64,000 bases of DNA, from the NCBI GenBank assembly GCA_029204225.1, contig CM055105.1:16441353-16505352 (forward strand), written 5' to 3'. Shown here piece after piece: positions 23,288 through 33,173 of this stretch (the first letter of the stretch is position 1; every line of letters starts with the position of its first letter). This DNA comes from Diphasiastrum complanatum (Eukaryota > Streptophyta > Lycopodiopsida > Lycopodiales > Lycopodiaceae). The position numbers were made by a program, and so were the translations under genes. The notes under the pieces are model-generated. The model was not told the origin of the DNA, did no database searches, and saw nothing but the letters and a program-made list of their open reading frames with translations.

Positions 23288-23876
23288 CTCCCTCTTCAAC
23301 TAATTTTAGCATAGACTTTGATAATACTCCAAGTGAAGTCCTATGCTTCATGAACAAGTCTTTTCCCAATGCTTTGGTGAAGATATCAGCTACACATTCC
23401 CTTGAAGACACATGTTGAAGCTCCACCTCCTTTGCAATGACTCGCTCCCTCACAAAATGATATTGTATCTCAATATGCTTGCTCCTAGCATGAAAGATAG
23501 GATTGGATGCCATTCTTTGGGCTGATTGATTGTCACAATAGATGATTGGGCTCTCTAAAAAATCCAGCAAGTGAAGATCCTTGATCATCCTTTTGATCCA
23601 TACCATCTCCTTTGTGCAATGTGTAAGAGCTTTGTACTCGGCCTCACTAGATGACAATGAGATAGTGGCTTGTTTCTTTGACATCCATGATATAGCTCCA
23701 TCACCTATGAAAATACAATAAGAACTAATGGATTTCCTATCCATTACATCTCCAGCATAGTCCGAATCTGAAAATCCAAAAGGATTAGGTGATGATCCCT
23801 CATACAATATGCCAAAATCTCGAGTTCCAATGATGTACCTCAAAACTCGCTTTCCTAGCTTCCAATGCTCCTAGCA
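23283..23876 (-). pseudogene. copia RNase H and pol C-terminus (G)
   Basis: RNase H degrades the RNA strand of the RNA:DNA hybrid. Seen: LGKRVLRYIIGTRDFGILYE, SDSDYAGDVMDRKSISSYC (catalytic Asp), ISLSSSEAEYKALTHCTKE (catalytic Glu), YCDNQSAQRMASNPIFHARS, HIEIQYHFVRERV and ADIFTKAL. The domain is intact for about 190 residues to its stop at 23283. Similarity to G2 starts abruptly at about 23876 (EHWKLGK), where the foreign block ends. Confidence 0.93.
23288..23297 (-). promoter_or_regulatory. Polypurine tract of copia G
   Basis: GAAGAGGGAG on the minus strand directly abuts the 3' LTR and is the expected primer for plus-strand DNA synthesis. It overlaps the end of the RNase H frame. Confidence 0.8.
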
Positions 23877-24938
23877 TAGTTTTTGCCAATAGAACTTTGG
23901 TCCATCATAAGAATGATCTTCTTCCTAAGAATAGATCTCCTTTCAATGATCATGTAATGCTCAAAATAGAAACAACCATAATTGATATAGAGAATAGTGT
24001 CCACTTGGGATGCTTCACTATTTCTTACATCAATTTTACATGTAAAAATGTGACTAGAACATGAAGAATCAAATAGAATGTAAATGAAATGATTTCACCA
24101 TGCTTCCAACTCTAAACTCTCTGGAAAAATACAGCAAACAAACAATAAATGTGAGTGATAAACTTTTGCTTGCATGTCTCCTCCTCCTTTGTCCTTTGTT
24201 GCCTTGTATCCACCATGATACTCCATGAATGAGCCTCCATCTTCATCTTGCCACAAGAAACCATCAAACCTTGGAAATCCATGAGTAGGTGAGTACATTA
24301 ATGATGCCAATCCAGCACCACATGACTCCATAAACCAAGTAGTTTGCACTAGTCCATCTTCAAGATCTACTTGACACAAGAAAATGACCATGAATTCACC
24401 AAAAATTGACAATCTCCAAGTATTGGCACCAAGTAGCTCAACACTTGAGAACTTAGCCATGGATGAGTGACATAATGGACCTCCAATAGCTTCATTTCCA
24501 TCAGCAAAATCAGCCAAGAACTCTAGTACAAATCCAACATCAAAACAATGCTCACCAATGTAGCTAGTTTTACCATATCTTGACAATTTGCCCACATCCA
24601 CATGAAATTGCTCAAACATGAGATAGAACAAGTAAAGTAAACTTGAACAGCACTTCCTTGATTCTCCTTTGACCTTAATTGAGTCTTCAATATGCTGCAA
24701 AAACAGATCCATAACACCTTTTCCAATTACCTCTCCTTTGATGCTCTTGACTAGCTCCAAATTGCCAACTTCCCTTTTGACTAGTTGAAGTGCTTTGAGA
24801 TCAACCTCTTGATCTTCAACTTGACCATCAAAGTCATTGAACAAAATTTGTTTTCCAGATCCATTACTTGATTTTACAGCAAGATAACATCCATCCACTT
24901 GCATAGCTCCATGTACACAAGAAGATCTTCCAAAAGAT
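23877..24938 (-). other. Foreign block in place of the copia reverse transcriptase
   Basis: Compared with G2, similarity to copia stops inside the codons for MKNRTS/MKNGTW at about 24938 and resumes at EHWKLGK near 23876. The intervening 1062 bp share nothing with RT. An open frame runs from the upstream copia sequence (from 25033) into the block and on to 24095, about 280 foreign residues without a stop. Visible pieces: MQVDGCYLAVKSSNGSGKQ, KGVMDLFLQHIEDSIKVK, LEFLADFADGNEAIGG, SSVELLGANTWRLSIFGEF, GFPRFDGFLWQDEDGGSFME, YHGGYKATKDKGGGDMQAK. No family recognised. The last 220 bp (24094-23877) are not open. Captured host or viral sequence, or an ancient non-autonomous variant; function unknown. 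Confidence 0.8.
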
Positions 24939-25081
24939 GTTCTATTCTTCATAAGAGATCGATACTCAAGATCCATTGCTTGGATCCACTCCTCTTCTTT
25001 CCTTGCTTGATCTACACTTGTAGGATCATCCAAAGAGGTTAGGAAAGCAACATAATTTCCAAAAACTACTTGCTTACCCTT

Positions 25082-27420
25082 TTAATCATATGTGAGCCTT
25101 GAAGGTACTTGTCTTTCTCTTGATGTTCTCCTTGGCTTTTGACTTGATGAAGGTCCATCATCACCACCATCCAAAGTAGAATTCTTCTCATCAACATCAA
25201 GAATGTTAGATCCATCTACTTTACCATCAATCATGCTTGAAGACACCTTTGAAATGTTTCCCTCATCAGAAATGACATCTCTACCAACAATCACTTTGTA
25301 AGTAGAAGGAATGTAAACCTTGTAGGCTTTACTCACCTCACTATATCCAACAAAAATACCTCTTCTTGAAGATGGATCCTCCTTGGTCCTATCATCAAGA
25401 GTAATGTTGACATAGCATGTGCATCCAAAGGTTCTTAGAAAGTTGACACTCGGCCTCCTCTTGAATAGCATCTCAAAAGGTGTCCTTCCATCCAAAATAG
25501 CACTCGGCCACCTATTGCACAAGAAATTGGCACACAACAAAGCTTGATCCCAAAATGGTTTGTCAAGATTAGCACTTAACCTCATAGCTTTAGCACTTTC
25601 ACATAAAGTTCTATTCTTCCTTTCAGCCACTCCATTTTGTTGTGGGTCCTTGACGTTGTATACTCCCTCTTGATCCCATGCTCATCACAAAAGGCCTTGA
25701 ACTTGTTAGATATGTACTCACCACCATTGTCACCTCTCAAGCCCTTGATCTTTGTGGAAAATTGGTTCTCCCTTGCATTCTTGAACTTGACAAAGACATC
25801 ATACACTTCATCCTTGCTCTTTAGTAGATAGATCCAACAAAATCTACTAAAATCATCAATGAATGTTACATACATCTTAGCTCCACTATTGCTAATTGTA
25901 GTAAATCCATGAATATCCGAATGTACAAGTTGAAAAGGCTTTGTAGATCTAGAAATAGATCTAGTATAAGGTAGTCTATGTGACTTAGACAAAGCACAAG
26001 ACTCACAAACATGCTTGTCATTACTTAAGGAACTTGGATGACCAATCACAACCTTCTTCCTTGCCATTACCTCCAATGACTTGAAGTTGAGGTGTCCCAT
26101 CCTTTTGTGCCAAACCTCTTGAATGGAAATTTGCTCCCTTGCAACACATCCAACTTGGTTAGCAATAACACAAGCATCAAGTTTGAACAACTTTCCTTGC
26201 CTTTTACCTTTTCCAATCAAGACATCCTTCCTTTTGATCAAACAAGCATCTCCATCAAACTCCACCTTGAGGCCCTTACTTAGCATTTGACTCACACTAA
26301 GCAAATTCTTGGTAATAGATGGAATAAACAAGACATCCTCCAAATGAACATTCCTATTTGTAGAGAGAGAAATAGGAATTGTGCCAATCTCTTTGATTGC
26401 ACACTCACCATCATTGCCCGTGTAGATCACCCTCTTGTCATCTCCATATGCCAACAAAGAAGTGAAGTACTCTTTGTGAAAGGTCATGTGCGAACTTGCT
26501 CCACTATCAATCCACCAAGGATCTAGATTTCCATCATTATCAAGCATACATGAAGACATCACAAAAGCATCATCATTTGCATCTTGCACATCCAAACCAT
26601 CCTCATCAAGAGTAAGATTACCTTGCTTGTCTCCTTGATCTCTCTTCTTCTTGCAGCACTCACTTGCAAAGTGTCCTTTGATGCCACAATAGAAGCACTT
26701 GAGCTTTGATCTATCCTTCTTTTTGCCACTTGAAGAAGCGTCCACTTGATCTTGCCCTTTAGACCACTTACTTTTGGTTTTTCCCTTTAATTTGCCCTTT
26801 GTGAACATAGCATCCTCTTGAAGTGTCGATGTAGATCCACCTCTTGCTTGAAGCCTATATTCCTCATTGATCAAGATCTCTTGAAGATCCATCAAACTTG
26901 GCAAAGTCTTTTGAATAGCAATACTTTGAACAATGGTAGCATGAGCATCCAACAAGCCATTAAGAATCACTTGAATAAGCTCTCCTTCCTTAATGCTTTC
27001 ATCTATGCAAGCTAACTCATCATTCAATGCTTTCATTCTCAAAACAAAAGTACTTGGACTTTCTTCATTATTTTGCAAAAAAGAAAAGATTTGCCTTCTT
27101 AGAGTCAACACTCTAGAAGTAGACTTGGATTCATAAAGCTTCTTCAGTGAATTCCAAGCTTCCAAAGATGATGTGCACTTACCAACTTCCTTGAGAAGTT
27201 CATTGGTAACATTCATCTTTATCATGTGTAGAGCCTTCTTGGCCCTCTTGTCATACCTCAATTGATCTTGTTGTGTTGCTGGTCTCTCCTCCAAACCTAC
27301 AACAATATCCAGAACATCATTCATCTCAAGAAGTGACTCCATCCTCACTTTCCATAATGAATAGTTACTTGAGGTAAGCCTATCATTGGCTTCCAACATG
27401 ACTCCAATTGAGGTTGCCAT
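25082..27420 (-). pseudogene. copia gag-protease-integrase polyprotein (G)
   Basis: ATG at 27420 (MATSIGVMLEANDRLTSSNY). Domains in order: UBN2-type gag (about residues 15-220), zinc knuckle CFYCGIKGHFASEC (about 240), protease WWIDSGASSHMT (about 305), GAG-pre HKRMGHLNFKSLE with CESCALSK, integrase core VHSDIHGF, FIDDFSR, NGGEY. A one-base deletion in a C run after EYTTSRT shifts the frame near 25640. The correct frame continues AERKNRTLCESAKAMRL to FVGYSEVSKAYKVY and ends at a TAA at 25082 where G2 has GAA. Catalytic residues of protease and integrase are present up to the lesion. Confidence 0.94.
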
Positions 27421-28007
27421 GTAGCAATGACCTGATCTTCTCTTTCAACCTGTTTCAATGCACAAAGCACTCCTTTGAACAACAACAAATGCTTTCAAAA
27501 GAAATCACCAAGATTTGAAACTATCTCACAAATTCTCTTCTAGCACTTATCCAAGCAAATCAACACATAGAATCATGGAATCTTGATCAACCTATGATCT
27601 ATCCTCAATCTAATGACTTTTGCCACTTCCTAAGATTGAAACACACTCAAATGAAGTCCAGAAACCTCACTATCTAGAGATCCATTCAAAATTAGAGTTT
27701 TGACAAAATCACAAAAAATTGACTATTCCAAATCTACATGCAAATGCTGAAAATTTGATATGCAATCTATAAGCCACCACTTAGGCTGAACCAATGATCC
27801 AAAAATCGGCCAAATCCAGCATGTGAATTCAAAAAACGGAATTGAACAAGTATATTGACCTATTTAGTGTTTTGATCTACAAAAGATCCAATCTACAAAA
27901 GCAAAAAATCCAATTTTGGTGTAGAATCCTCTCTAGCATGCTCTAAACTTGATATCTTCACCAAATCATTGATAGATCTGATTTCCTCCTTCATAACCTG
28001 AAAGAAA
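27421..28007 (-). other. Leader of copia G
   Basis: 587 bp between primer site and gag ATG. Non-coding, T-rich on the minus strand; no further motif recognised. Confidence 0.7.
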
Positions 28008-28019
28008 GCTCTGATACCA
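28005..28019 (-). promoter_or_regulatory. tRNA-Met primer-binding site of copia G
   Basis: TGGTATCAGAGCTTT on the minus strand directly follows the 5' LTR; this is the complement of the 3' end of plant initiator tRNA-Met. Confidence 0.92.
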
Positions 28020-28669
28020 TGTGGAAGATTTCAGATCCTTAAGATCCAATCTACTTGAATGATCTTTGGTTAGAAAGAGAAATACACTACCAATTTCACC
28101 AATGTAGAAAAATCAGCATCTACACACAATTTGAGATGCAAACACTAATAGAACTTGATCAAACTTGAATGAAATGATTATGTACTGTTGCTATCCGTAC
28201 AAAACTAGCAAGCTACTGTATTTCACACGTGTGGATCCAAAAATAACAAATATAGATCATTCTACACATAGAATTGCAAGCAATCACCAAGATAGTGCAT
28301 CAATGGATAGTAGAACCCAAGAGGACCATGTATAAGCATGAAATGAGATAGAGAAGAGAGAAGATGACTCTCTCCACGAGTTACATCCTTTTATAGCAGG
28401 TCCAAACCCTATTTGGCCACTTGGCTTTCCCACCAAAATGCTAACCCTACCAATTTTGGGTCTAGATTCAATGTACCCAACTTATTCAAATTGAATCTAC
28501 TCAAACTCGCATTCTATCTTTCCCACACTTTCAAAAAGTGTTTATTCAAATGAAATTTAGACTAATGAACTTTGAAAAGTCAACCTCTAAGTCTAAAACA
28601 AGTTTTGGCCTCAATATGCCAAATATGGAAATATTGCAAAATGTGATGAAACTAGTTGAATCTTTCACA
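28020..28669 (-). repeat. 5' LTR of copia G
   Basis: 650 bp, TGTGGAAGATTTC...TTTCACA. A TATA box (TATAAAAG on the minus strand, about 28388-28395) marks the promoter that would drive the element. Confidence 0.95.
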
Positions 28670-28674
28670 GGGTC

Positions 28675-29698
28675 AGCCCGATCTGGTGATGCTACAAAAA
28701 CTGTTTGTACAAATGCGTCATCAGGCAGCAGTTGGCTACCCTCGGCAACCTTTGGCGAAGCAGGTGGGGTGTGAGAAACAACTGTGAAAACAAGGGTGAT
28801 GATGGTTTTGTGTGCATACTGAACACCATACATTTTTTTGTCGAGGATACTGCAGGTGGTTTGGTTCCTGTTGATGTGGAGTTACTGCTACAGTTCCTTG
28901 TAAGGCCTTCCGTTTCTAGTCAAATTGCGCCGTAAGTTGCTCCATTTGCTGTTTGTGTAATTTTGTCATTTGCTCCAACAACAGTTCTGTGGATAGAGCG
29001 GATGCGTTTGATGATGATGATGTGATCGAGGGAGTAGGAGTGTGGGTGGAAGGATATTTGTCGTCAGATCCCTCATCTTCTTCCCTGATGGCATCTTCCA
29101 TAGCTTCTTGCAGAGTAGCGTACTGCTCCCGTCGTTTCAGTTCTCTTCTGATGCTTCGTGGTAATCCGGCGAGAAACCACATGATCACCGCATGATCGGG
29201 AGTCAGGGCTGCACTGCACTCGGATCGTAGATGTTTGTGGACCCTTTCTCGTTTTCCCATCTTGACTTTGCTTAGCAGGAGAAACAGGTCTTCCAAGAAC
29301 TTTCTTGGTTTAAAGCGCGTAATGAGAACCGCTTTAACTGTTTCCAGGGTGGATTTCTCTTCCTCTGACAGGTTGAAAAACCAATCCTGAGCCACTGCAA
29401 GCAAGGACATAGGAAATAACACCAGCTTCTCTGCAGGTGTCCGTTCGCCGTAGATTTCACAAGCTTGCTCGTAGATCTGGAGGAATCGGATGGGATCTGA
29501 TGATCCGTCATATTTTGGTATCTCCATCCGTGGTGCTCTCCGAACTGCATGCAAGGGTGCGACAGGTACGGGTTGGCCCATTGGATCCATTGGTGCTAGT
29601 TCCGGTTCTGTCTCTTGTTGCACAGCTGCTAATCTGGGAATGTGTGGTGCCTGATTTGCTATCCTTCGTGCTATTGATCGTCCCGATCTCAGATTCAT
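28675..29698 (-). pseudogene. gag: gag of element D fused to the extra ORF
   Basis: ATG at 29698 (MNLRSGRSIARRIANQ). Capsid-type region: MEIPKYDGSSDPIRFLQIYE, EKLVLFPMSLLAVAQDWFFN, FLAGLPRSIRRELKRREQYA. A Ser/Thr-rich spacer and a Gln-rich helix (LEQMTKLHKQQMEQLTAQFD) precede a stop at 28916. The same frame then continues to VWCSVCTQNHHHPC, matching the first knuckle region of element C (VWCSICTGNHTANEC). After this the extra-ORF-like sequence PKVAEGSQLLPDDAFVQTVF follows in another frame, up to the copia G insertion at 28669. The remaining knuckles and all of pol are gone. Confidence 0.75.
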
Positions 29699-29884
29699 CC
29701 GATGGTGGGTTTCAAAGTGATGAGATCTTGCCTATACAGTAGGATGCAGTCTGGATCTTCAAAGATCTGGTCGATCTGATAGGCTGGAATGAATTTTAGG
29801 CCTTTTACAATGGTTTTTCCTTGATAACTTTTTACTCCTTGCACTGATTGACCTGGGATTTTGACAGTAGCTAGATCTGATGCA

Positions 29885-30372
29885 GATCTTCCCACTGATA
29901 TGGTCTGCGAGGGTTATCTTGTGCGAGGGTTGGCTATGCGAGGGTTCTTTAGTTGTCTTTGTAGGTAAAAAAACTTGATATCTTTCAGATCTCTGGGAAG
30001 TAACTCTTGCAAGCTTCACAATAGCTGGATATGGGTCAAATCTCACTATAGAATTCTCTGCGAGAGTTAACTCTCGCAAGAAGTAAAATTTCATTGTCTG
30101 CAAGGGTTCAAAATCACTTTTTGTGCTTGATCTTCACCAGATCTTCATACTAACTCTCACAGGCTTCATCACTGATGTAATTTGACATTCTAAATCGATT
30201 GAGAGGGTCTGCGAGAGTTCTTACTGGAAGGATTTGCTGGATCTTCACGTTTAAGTGATTTTTTAGCACTTAAATCCAATTTTCTGCTCACTGGAATCAA
30301 ACTAACTCTCACAAGCTCTTCTGTGTCCTGGTCTCACTGAGATGAAACTTCAGAATCCTCTGCGAGAGTTCT
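29885..30372 (-). promoter_or_regulatory. Leader of element D with TCTGCGAGAGTT motif cluster
   Basis: On the plus strand TCTGCGAGAGTT occurs at about 30057-30068, 30208-30220 and 30358-30370, with variants TCTGCGAGGGTT (about 29905), TATGCGAGGGTT (about 29936) and TCTGCAAGGGTT (about 30097). At 30060-30077 two copies meet in a perfect 18-bp palindrome GCGAGAGTTAACTCTCGC. The block CCATCTCAGTGAGACCAGGA (here TTTCATCTCAGTGAG..., minus, about 30325-30345) is shared with E and B. Position upstream of gag fits a packaging or dimerisation region; function is inferred. Confidence 0.55.
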
Positions 30373-30865
30373 TGACCACTGGAACTCTCTTCATTGCTGC
30401 TATCTCCATCAAACTTAGAAAACTTAAAAAGTTTGTTATCAATCTTAGCAAACCTCCTTTTCCTAAATCGAGTAGAGGAAGTTGACTTGGAGGAAACATG
30501 AGGAGATGACGACATAGATGAAGAGGAGCTTGAAGAGCCTCGTGAGGAGCTATCCATCTTTGATTGGAGTTTTTTAAATTCACCTGTGATACACAATCTC
30601 AAGGCAAAAAGTACAAATAGACTGAAGATTCAAAGAAATGCCATTCTCCAAAAAGAAAGATAGAAGCTCGCATTAACAAAGTATTGTCTCTAAAATAGAA
30701 AGCAAGTTGGAGATCCAATTCTTGAGGAACCCCCAAATGGAGTCTATTAGCTCTAATATTAAAGAGATCTTGTAAGAAAAAGAAAATTCGAGCGGAAGGA
30801 AAATCTTTTCGAAAGTAAACATACAAAGTCCTGTGTATTGTCATTCGATTAAAAAATGAATACAC
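30309..30865 (-). other. Leader region of element A with two unrecognised short frames
   Basis: Frame 1 (30865-30599): hydrophobic/aromatic, LGVPQELDLQLAFYFRDNTL. Frame 2 (30602-30309): Ser-rich MDSSSRGSSSSSSSMSSSPH then basic RFRKRRFAKIDNKLFKFSKF and acidic SNEESSSGQ, running into the D leader. Either may be a remnant of an accessory or gag-leader ORF of A. No family recognised. Confidence 0.3.
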
Positions 30866-30910
30866 ATGGCCCTCACATCAACTTCACAAAGAAAGAAAAA
30901 AAAATAGACC

Positions 30911-30925
30911 TTGGCTCTAATACCA
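30911..30925 (-). promoter_or_regulatory. tRNA-Met primer-binding site of element A
   Basis: TGGTATTAGAGCCAA on the minus strand, four bases inside the 5' LTR end. One C-to-T change from the tRNA-iMet complement. Confidence 0.82.
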
Positions 30926-30929
30926 AAAT

Positions 30930-31914
30930 TGTGAACTTGAAGTGAAGGTCTACTATTTCTAAAGTCCTGACTTTAGAAATTGTGACTTAAAAAAAAAGAA
31001 GAACAAGTTATCATAACACTGTTAAATAGAACTTGAAAAAGAACTCAAAAACTTAGGGAAGAGCTCTAATATTCAATCACAAAATCATTCATTCAAGAGA
31101 CTTGCTGAGGGGTCAAGATGGGGACCCCCCCCCAAAAAAAAGGATTTTTCTTTTCAAATTATGCAAGATCAATTGGCCCAAGGCCAATTACATATATAGT
31201 GGTTTGGGAAGATGGATTCTTAGATCTTTACATCAACCAGAAGTAGAATCTTATACCAAGAAAAGTGGTTCCTTATGACATGCAAGGACTTACTGATCAA
31301 GAAAAGAACATGCATAGGCATTTGACATCAGTAGGTATGGCATGCATGAATCCAATTTGACATGCAAGTTCTCAAATCAGACATGCAACTCCTAAATCAG
31401 ACATGCAACTCCTAAATTAGACATGCATGACCAAAAAGTTATGGATGATGTGACATGCAAAGTCATCAAGTCATGGACGGTGTGACATGCAAAGCCATCA
31501 AGTCATGGATGGTGTGACATGCATGGCCATCAAGTCATGGATGGTGTGACATGCATGGTCATCAGTCTTATGGATGGTGTGAAAGTTTTATAGAGAGAGT
31601 GAGAGTGAGAGAGAGAGAGAGATGAAAGAGGTAGGAGAAAGTGAGTGTGTGTGAAAGTGGTTCCAAAAAGTGATTCCAGTCCAAGCTTGATAGATCCTTC
31701 TCAAGCCATAGCTCCAAGCTTTCTTCCAAGCACCTACACACACATAAGAAAGAGCAAGAGGCAAAGCAAAAATGAATGAGAGATGAATAATGAGGGAGAG
31801 GGGCGAGTTAGTCCTTTTATAGGGAAAGTGTAGTCTTTAGGAAGTGGCTGAGGTGTCCAAAATAAGTGTGAGAGATGTAAGGGAGACTCTAGGATAAGTA
31901 AAGTGGGAGGGTGA
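30930..31914 (-). repeat. 5' LTR of element A, inner part
   Basis: R-U5 and the TATA region (TATAAAAGG, minus, near 31812-31822) plus 92 bp of U3. Interrupted at 31914/40833 by element L; the rest of U3 is at 40833-41570. Confidence 0.82.
31910..31914. other. Target duplication GGTGA, left side of element L
   Basis: GGTGA precedes TGTAGCGCAGG at 31915; a second copy at 40828-40832 follows the last LTR base at 40827. Confidence 0.88.
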
Positions 31915-33159
31915 TGTAGCGCAGGCATCCCAAAGGGAGCCGGGAACCACGACTTAGCTTCCCAGCCTTCAACTCTTGCCATCCAAACCCACTTGACATA
32001 CAAGCAGCCAACTCGCCAACAACGATCAGACTTAACCAACATGAAGTTCCGAAAACCAACATTGAGATCCAACCTGGCGCCATGCCAGATTGGGGGTCCC
32101 GATGTGGGTGACTTCCCTCCAAGCAAGCCGCCCGACATACATCAAACTTAACCAACTCGAAGCTTCGTTACAAACGAGTAACATCCATTCCAAGCAAGCG
32201 GTCTGACTTACATCAGACTTAACCAACTGAAAGCTTCGTCACGAGCGCTGGAAGCCAACCTGGCGCCACGCCAGACTGGACAGCCATAAACAGGTAACAT
32301 CCACCCAAGCAAGCCATCCAACTCAGCCGACAGGTTAGAGCCCGTTCCCCAAGAGCTTAACCCATTCACGTTCATGCAAGGAACACTCAGAACCACAAGC
32401 CGCGACAGATATGGAAACAACCAGTTCCTGGACCAAATGGTCCCGACAGCATACCGCTGGCGCCACGGACCGAATGGTCCCGACGGCATACCGCTGGCGT
32501 CCCGGGATACGACCCTCAGCTATGTGCCAAATTAAAAATTTGGAAAGCGGCCTTACAACTGGCGCTTTTACCGAACACTGAAACCCAGAAGGTAATCAGA
32601 GTCAGTTTAAGGAGAATCCCACTTTATTGATAAATCTGAGAAGGTTACATTTCAAGTGTGTGACCGACCCTAGTCTCCGGGGCGCTAGCATGCCAAGGCG
32701 AGAGCCATGACAACATTCCAGCAAGGGAGGCTGAGACTTGGTTGGAGCTCGCCCTGAGTCGCAACCCGCACTCCCCTATAGTATTGGTGTGATTCGGCAC
32801 CTCCCCTCATAACAAGCACTCTACCTAAGCTGGTAAAGCACGTTTTTCTCTCTCTAGGATTTTCTCTTTCTAGAAAGTCATTTTCTCTCTCTAGATTTTA
32901 TTGATCCCCAGGCTTCCTTTAATCATGCCTAGATCGTGTGAGGTGATTGCACATCGATCTGAGCTCTCTGGACTCCGCTAGAACCGATCAAAGATTTTCA
33001 GCCATAGGAACTTGGCGCCGGCTGGATTCTGGTCACAGTGGCGCCGGGAGCGGCGCCGGCGCCGTTGGCGCCGGGAGCAGCAGGGGCGCTGCTGGCGCCG
33101 GGGACATAGCTGGCGCCAATGGCGCCGGAAGTAAAGCTTGTAAAGGTAGCTTTACAACA
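31915..33159 (-). repeat. LTR 1 of element L (3'-most)
   Basis: 1245 bp. It carries eight GGCGCC palindromes in the first about 150 bp of the LTR (plus-strand 33011-33131) and three more at 32072, 32258 and 32457. It also has an internal near-duplicate of 35 bp (GGTCCCGACAGCATACCGC, 32443 and 32478) and CTCTCTAGA-type tracts (32850-32900). Confidence 0.93.
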
Positions 33160-33173
33160 TCCACCCCACCTTT
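33160..33173 (-). promoter_or_regulatory. Polypurine tract of L, unit 1
   Basis: AAAGGTGGGGTGGA on the minus strand immediately before the LTR base T at 33159. The second copy is at 36994-37007. Confidence 0.78.

Larger units (their letters stand above)
22638..28669 (-). mobile_element. Ty1/copia element G, complete LTR to LTR, RT replaced
   Basis: 6032 bp. LTRs of exactly 650 bp each with about twelve substitutions between them (near 1.8%), flanked by GGGTC (22633-22637 and 28670-28674). Minus-strand order: 5' LTR, tRNA-Met primer site, leader, gag-PR-INT, foreign 1.06-kb block, RNase H, polypurine tract, 3' LTR. It sits inside the extra ORF of element D. Only two small lesions precede the block: a one-base deletion in integrase near 25640 (CCC for CCCC) and a stop at 25082. 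Confidence 0.95.
20335..30372 (-). mobile_element. Element D, pol-less Tat-like derivative (interrupted by copia G)
   Basis: Minus-strand order: leader with TCTGCGAGAGTT motifs (30372-29885), gag (29698-28800), part of the extra 3' ORF (28790-28675 and 22637-20880), purine-rich tract, 3' LTR (20870-20335). No protease, RT, RNase H or integrase. The 5' LTR is missing, so D reached this state by deletion or recombination. Its LTR start and pre-LTR sequence (GCCGAGGGACCGGCACTAC, 20896-20914 on the minus strand) match element B at 47592-47612, so B and D belong to one family. Confidence 0.7.

Noticed and set aside
27961-28020. tRNA gene suggested by the tRNA-Met-like string
   Set aside because: Only the complement of the tRNA 3' end is present; it is a primer-binding site beside an LTR.
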